Shown here: positions 61,492 to 64,000 of the stretch, in pieces
Layout: each line of letters begins with the position of its first letter
Position numbering within the stretch: position 1 is the first letter of the stretch
Notes under the pieces: model-generated
Seen by the model: only the letters and a program-made list of their open reading frames with translations
Database searches by the model: none
Told to the model about the DNA's origin: nothing
From: JANWWM01 sp046292465
GTDB lineage: Bacteria; Bacteroidota; Chlorobiia; Chlorobiales; Thermochlorobacteraceae
Reading direction: 5' to 3'
Length of the DNA stretch: 64,000 nt
NCBI GenBank assembly: GCA_046292465.1
Contig: JBKBRB010000001.1
Span: forward strand, 62,001-126,000
Translations under genes and position numbers: made by a program

Positions 61492-63762
61492 TTATGCCGC
61501 GCCGCCGATGGATTCGACTTCTTTGCCTTGCGCCGCGCCTTTCGGGAAGCGAACGCTATAGACGAAGTCTTGCAAGGCTTTATCGGGTGCAGGCGTAATC
61601 AAAGAGACAATGATAATTACTAAGAATGCCGCTGTCATGCCGAGCAGTCCAGATTCGGTATGTCGCAAACTCAGAATGCTGAATTGATAGAAGAAGTTTG
61701 CAATCGAGTAGCTCATCGAGACGGCTAATCCAATGACCATACCCAAAATGGCGGCTGGACCTGTGGTTCTGCGCCACCAAATTCCAAGCACGAGTGCGGG
61801 GAAGAGCGACGAGGCGGCGAAGCTGAACGCCCACGCCACAGTTGCCGCAATCACCGGCAATTTCACAAAAGCGGCAATCGAGGCACCGATGAGTGCGACC
61901 ACGACGAGCAAGGTTTTTGAAATCAAGACACGTTTTTGCACCGATGCACTCGGATTGATGATTTTGTAGTAAAGGTCGTGCGAGAAGGCGTTGGCAATCG
62001 TGAGCAAAAGCCCGTCCGCTGTTGAAAGTGCCGCTGCAAGACCGCCCGCCATCACAAGCCCCGTAATCGTTGCGGGCAATCCTGCAATTTCAGGTGTCGC
62101 AAGCACGACAAAGTCCGTTGATTTGATGATGAAGTCTGCAAACTGCACCACGCCATCACCGTTTTTATCGACCACATCAAGCAAGCCGACAAGCTTCCAA
62201 CTAGCAATCCAACTCGGCAGGTTCGAGATTTCAGTGCCGACAAGGCTCACGAACACTTCATAGCGCGCAAAAGCCGCATATGCAGGCGCGGTGAAATAAA
62301 GCAAGAAAATGAAGAAAAGCGACCAACCCACTGACGCGCGTGCTTGCTTAACCGAAGGCGTGGTGTAGTAGCGCGTCAAGATGTGCGGCAAGCCCGCCGT
62401 GCCGACCATCAAGCACAAAATCAAGCCTAAAAATTGAAGCATTGGATATGACTTGCCGTCAGCGGAAACAAATGCTGGCGTAGCAAGGTAATCCCCTGGA
62501 CCTTTGGCTTGGTTCGCGGCGGCAGTTTGAGCGGCTTTCCACTTGGTTGTGGCTTCTTCTGCATTTTTCGGCAGTGCCGCGAGGGCTTTTTCTGCTTTTT
62601 CTTTATCGGCTTTTACGCGCTCTGGCGTAAGCATGGCTAATTGCTTATCAGCATCGGCAATTTTGGCTTCAAGTTCTTTCATCTTTTCCGCGTCCATCAT
62701 AACGGGCTGTTTCGTTTTGGGGTCAATTGGCAAGGGCGCGTTAATCATGGCTTGCGCTTCAGCTTTTTGCTTTTCCAGTTCAGCGCGTCGTTCGGCAACT
62801 TTCTCATCGGAAAGTGAAGCCAGTTTGGATTCCAATGCGGCTTTATCGGCGGCAAGTGCAGAATCGACGTTCGAGAGTTTGGCTTTATACATCGCAACAT
62901 CTTTTGCCCATAGGTCGCGCGATTCTTTCTCTTTTGCCGGGTCAATTTTATCGTTCAGCACGTCCATGGAAATGTTTTTAGGGTTCGGATTTTCCTTGCC
63001 CATAATTTGCTTTTCCATCACCGAAATGCGCTCGAGCACTTTGCCGTAGGTGATTTCAGGAATCGGAATGAAGAAGAGCTTTGCAGAGAGCCAAATAACA
63101 GGAATGAGATAGGCACTAATCAGCACAATGTATTGCGCCACTTGTGTCCAAGTAACAGCTCTCATGCCGCCCAAGAACGAACACACGAGCACGCCCAGCA
63201 AGCCGATGAACACCCCTGGCTCAAACGGAATACCAATGAAGCGTGAAACGATTGTTCCCACCCCATTGAGTTGTGCCGTAAGGTAGGTGAGCGAAACGAG
63301 AATGGCGCAGATGATGCCGATAACACGTGCCGCATTGCCGCCATACCGCACACCAAGAAAGTCAGGAATAGTGTATTGACCAAACTTGCGAAGGTAGGGC
63401 GCAAGAAGCAGGGCGAGAAGCACATAGCCGCCTGTCCAGCCCAAAATGTAAGCAAGCCCCATGTGTCCGAGTGCGAAAAGCAATCCTGCCATTGAGATGA
63501 ACGACGCAGCGCTCATCCAATCTGAACCTGTTGCCATGCCGTTGTAAATCGCATTTACGCCGCGCCCCGCCACATAGTATTCCGATGGGTCGCTGGTGCG
63601 CGTGATAATCCCAATCATCGCATAAACAGCGACAGAGAAAATCATGAAGACATATCCAATGCCTTTCAACTGCAAAATGCCCGCAAACTCAAGAAGAGAA
63701 AGTATAACGGTCAGCACAACAAATCCCGTTACATAAAGCCCAAGAATTTTTCTCAGTTTCAT
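61492..63762 (-). CDS. Na+/solute symporter (SSS family, acetate-type) with coiled-coil insertion
   Basis: The 756-residue inner-membrane protein follows the SSS family, VC_2705/ActP-like branch, which takes up acetate or similar acids. It shows SEYYVAGRGVNAIYNGMATGSDWMSAASF (excerpt YYVAGRGVNAIYNGMA), GTAGLPHILTRYYTTPSVKQAR and AGGLAAALSTADGLLLTIANA. A loop at about residues 235-435 holds a long charged Ala/Lys/Glu coiled coil, so the protein is about 200 residues longer than usual. An EF-hand-like loop DKNGDGVVQFAD near 530 is typical of this branch. The small-subunit gene lies two bases upstream. Confidence 0.9.
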   Translation of the reverse strand: MKLRKILGLYVTGFVVLTVILSLLEFAGILQLKGIGYVFMIFSVAVYAMIGIITRTSDPSEYYVAGRGVNAIYNGMATGSDWMSAASFISMAGLLFALGHMGLAYILGWTGGYVLLALLLAPYLRKFGQYTIPDFLGVRYGGNAARVIGIICAILVSLTYLTAQLNGVGTIVSRFIGIPFEPGVFIGLLGVLVCSFLGGMRAVTWTQVAQYIVLISAYLIPVIWLSAKLFFIPIPEITYGKVLERISVMEKQIMGKENPNPKNISMDVLNDKIDPAKEKESRDLWAKDVAMYKAKLSNVDSALAADKAALESKLASLSDEKVAERRAELEKQKAEAQAMINAPLPIDPKTKQPVMMDAEKMKELEAKIADADKQLAMLTPERVKADKEKAEKALAALPKNAEEATTKWKAAQTAAANQAKGPGDYLATPAFVSADGKSYPMLQFLGLILCLMVGTAGLPHILTRYYTTPSVKQARASVGWSLFFIFLLYFTAPAYAAFARYEVFVSLVGTEISNLPSWIASWKLVGLLDVVDKNGDGVVQFADFIIKSTDFVVLATPEIAGLPATITGLVMAGGLAAALSTADGLLLTIANAFSHDLYYKIINPSASVQKRVLISKTLLVVVALIGASIAAFVKLPVIAATVAWAFSFAASSLFPALVLGIWWRRTTGPAAILGMVIGLAVSMSYSIANFFYQFSILSLRHTESGLLGMTAAFLVIIIVSLITPAPDKALQDFVYSVRFPKGAAQGKEVESIGGAA

Positions 63763-63764
63763 AC

Positions 63765-64000
63765 TTACTCGCCCTCCTCTTCAAGATTATATTTCTTATC
63801 CAACTCGTTCATCTTTTTGGCATAGATGAAAATCATCACCACAAAGACAATCAGCGCACCTTGGCTACCCATGTAATACCCCAATGGAAAGCCTGCAATC
63901 ACAATGCTGTTAATCGCACTTGAAAAGAGTTGAATGAGATAGGAGACAGCGAACCAGATGCCCAGCATCGTGAGCACAAGGTTTCGGTTTTCCTTCCAGT
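63765..64000 (-). CDS. DUF4212 small subunit of the Na+/solute symporter, partial
   Basis: The frame enters from the window edge with WKENRNLVLTMLGIWFAVSY, followed by FPLGYYMGSQGALIVFVVMI, then an acidic tail KYNLEEEGE. This is the pattern of the short, two-helix DUF4212 proteins that always accompany VC_2705-type symporters. The true start lies beyond 64000: the aligned residues continue past the in-frame GTG at 63977. It lies two bases before the symporter gene and is co-translated with it. Confidence 0.85.
   Translation of the reverse strand, partial: WKENRNLVLTMLGIWFAVSYLIQLFSSAINSIVIAGFPLGYYMGSQGALIVFVVMIFIYAKKMNELDKKYNLEEEGE

Noticed and set aside
62150..62190. EF-hand-like calcium loop in the symporter (DKNGDGVVQFAD)
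   Set aside because: It is unusual at first sight, but to my knowledge this wording is common in the VC_2705 branch of SSS proteins, so it is not a novelty of this gene.

Overview
The window is a chromosomal segment of a Gram-negative bacterium that I place in the Bacteroidota/Chlorobiota group, most likely a Chloroherpeton/Thermochlorobacter-like member of the Chlorobi. The evidence is a SusC/SusD pair, type IX secretion (T9SS) C-terminal domains of the NYPNPFNPTT type, an E1 2-oxoacid dehydrogenase with fused alpha and beta halves, an ArsA-type ATPase with an HSP20-like tail, and moderate GC. No photosynthesis gene lies in the window, so phototrophy cannot be claimed. No insertion sequence, prophage, CRISPR array or rRNA operon was seen.

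Layout. 1-13154 (+): a compact division and cell-wall cluster, murE(partial)-murF-mraY-murD-ftsW-murG-murC-[retropepsin-like gene]-murB-ftsQ-ftsA-ftsZ, mostly with 1-4 nt overlaps. 13172-16129 (-): alaS followed by a lone EutN/CcmL-type microcompartment vertex protein. 16228-22391 (mostly +): a TPR protein, tRNA-Asn (-), rsgA, lipB, an Uma2-like gene, fused E1 and a 44-codon gene. 22508-26417 (-): ftsK and a LON-substrate-domain protein. 26716-29884 (+): folB, folK, a dicarboxylate/amino-acid symporter and an rmlD-like gene. 29964-35518: susC/susD (-), divergent from a lipoprotein iminopeptidase (+).

35541-42097 (+): a cobalamin riboswitch followed by a TonB-dependent receptor, a beta-propeller lipoprotein, two T9SS-sorted surface proteins and a cob(I)alamin adenosyltransferase, apparently one B12 capture-and-activation operon. 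42143-46515: a CNNM/CorC-family membrane protein (-), an outer-membrane barrel with a ComEA-like helix-hairpin-helix tail, a lipoprotein, a TPR protein and a decayed TPR paralogue (+). 46556-49267 (-): ArsA ATPase with a membrane four-cysteine protein, and pdxH. 49390-52675 (-): a MbnP/MbnH-type copper cluster with a small cysteine protein and a CDFCNC-motif outer-membrane barrel. 52814-57356: a J-domain membrane protein, an outer-membrane protein, mltG, chorismate mutase, a HAD-fold protein lacking its catalytic residues, and a NYN-domain protein. 57457-64000: aconitase (+), then a porin, a Na+/solute symporter and its small subunit (-), the last running off the window.

Together the genes suggest a heterotrophic or mixotrophic cell. 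It imports organic acids (DAACS and SSS symporters, porin), oxidises them through the E1 complex and aconitase, scavenges corrinoids and probably peptides through TonB/Sus systems, and handles copper with the MbnP/MbnH cluster. Functions are assigned from motifs read by eye; no database search was run.
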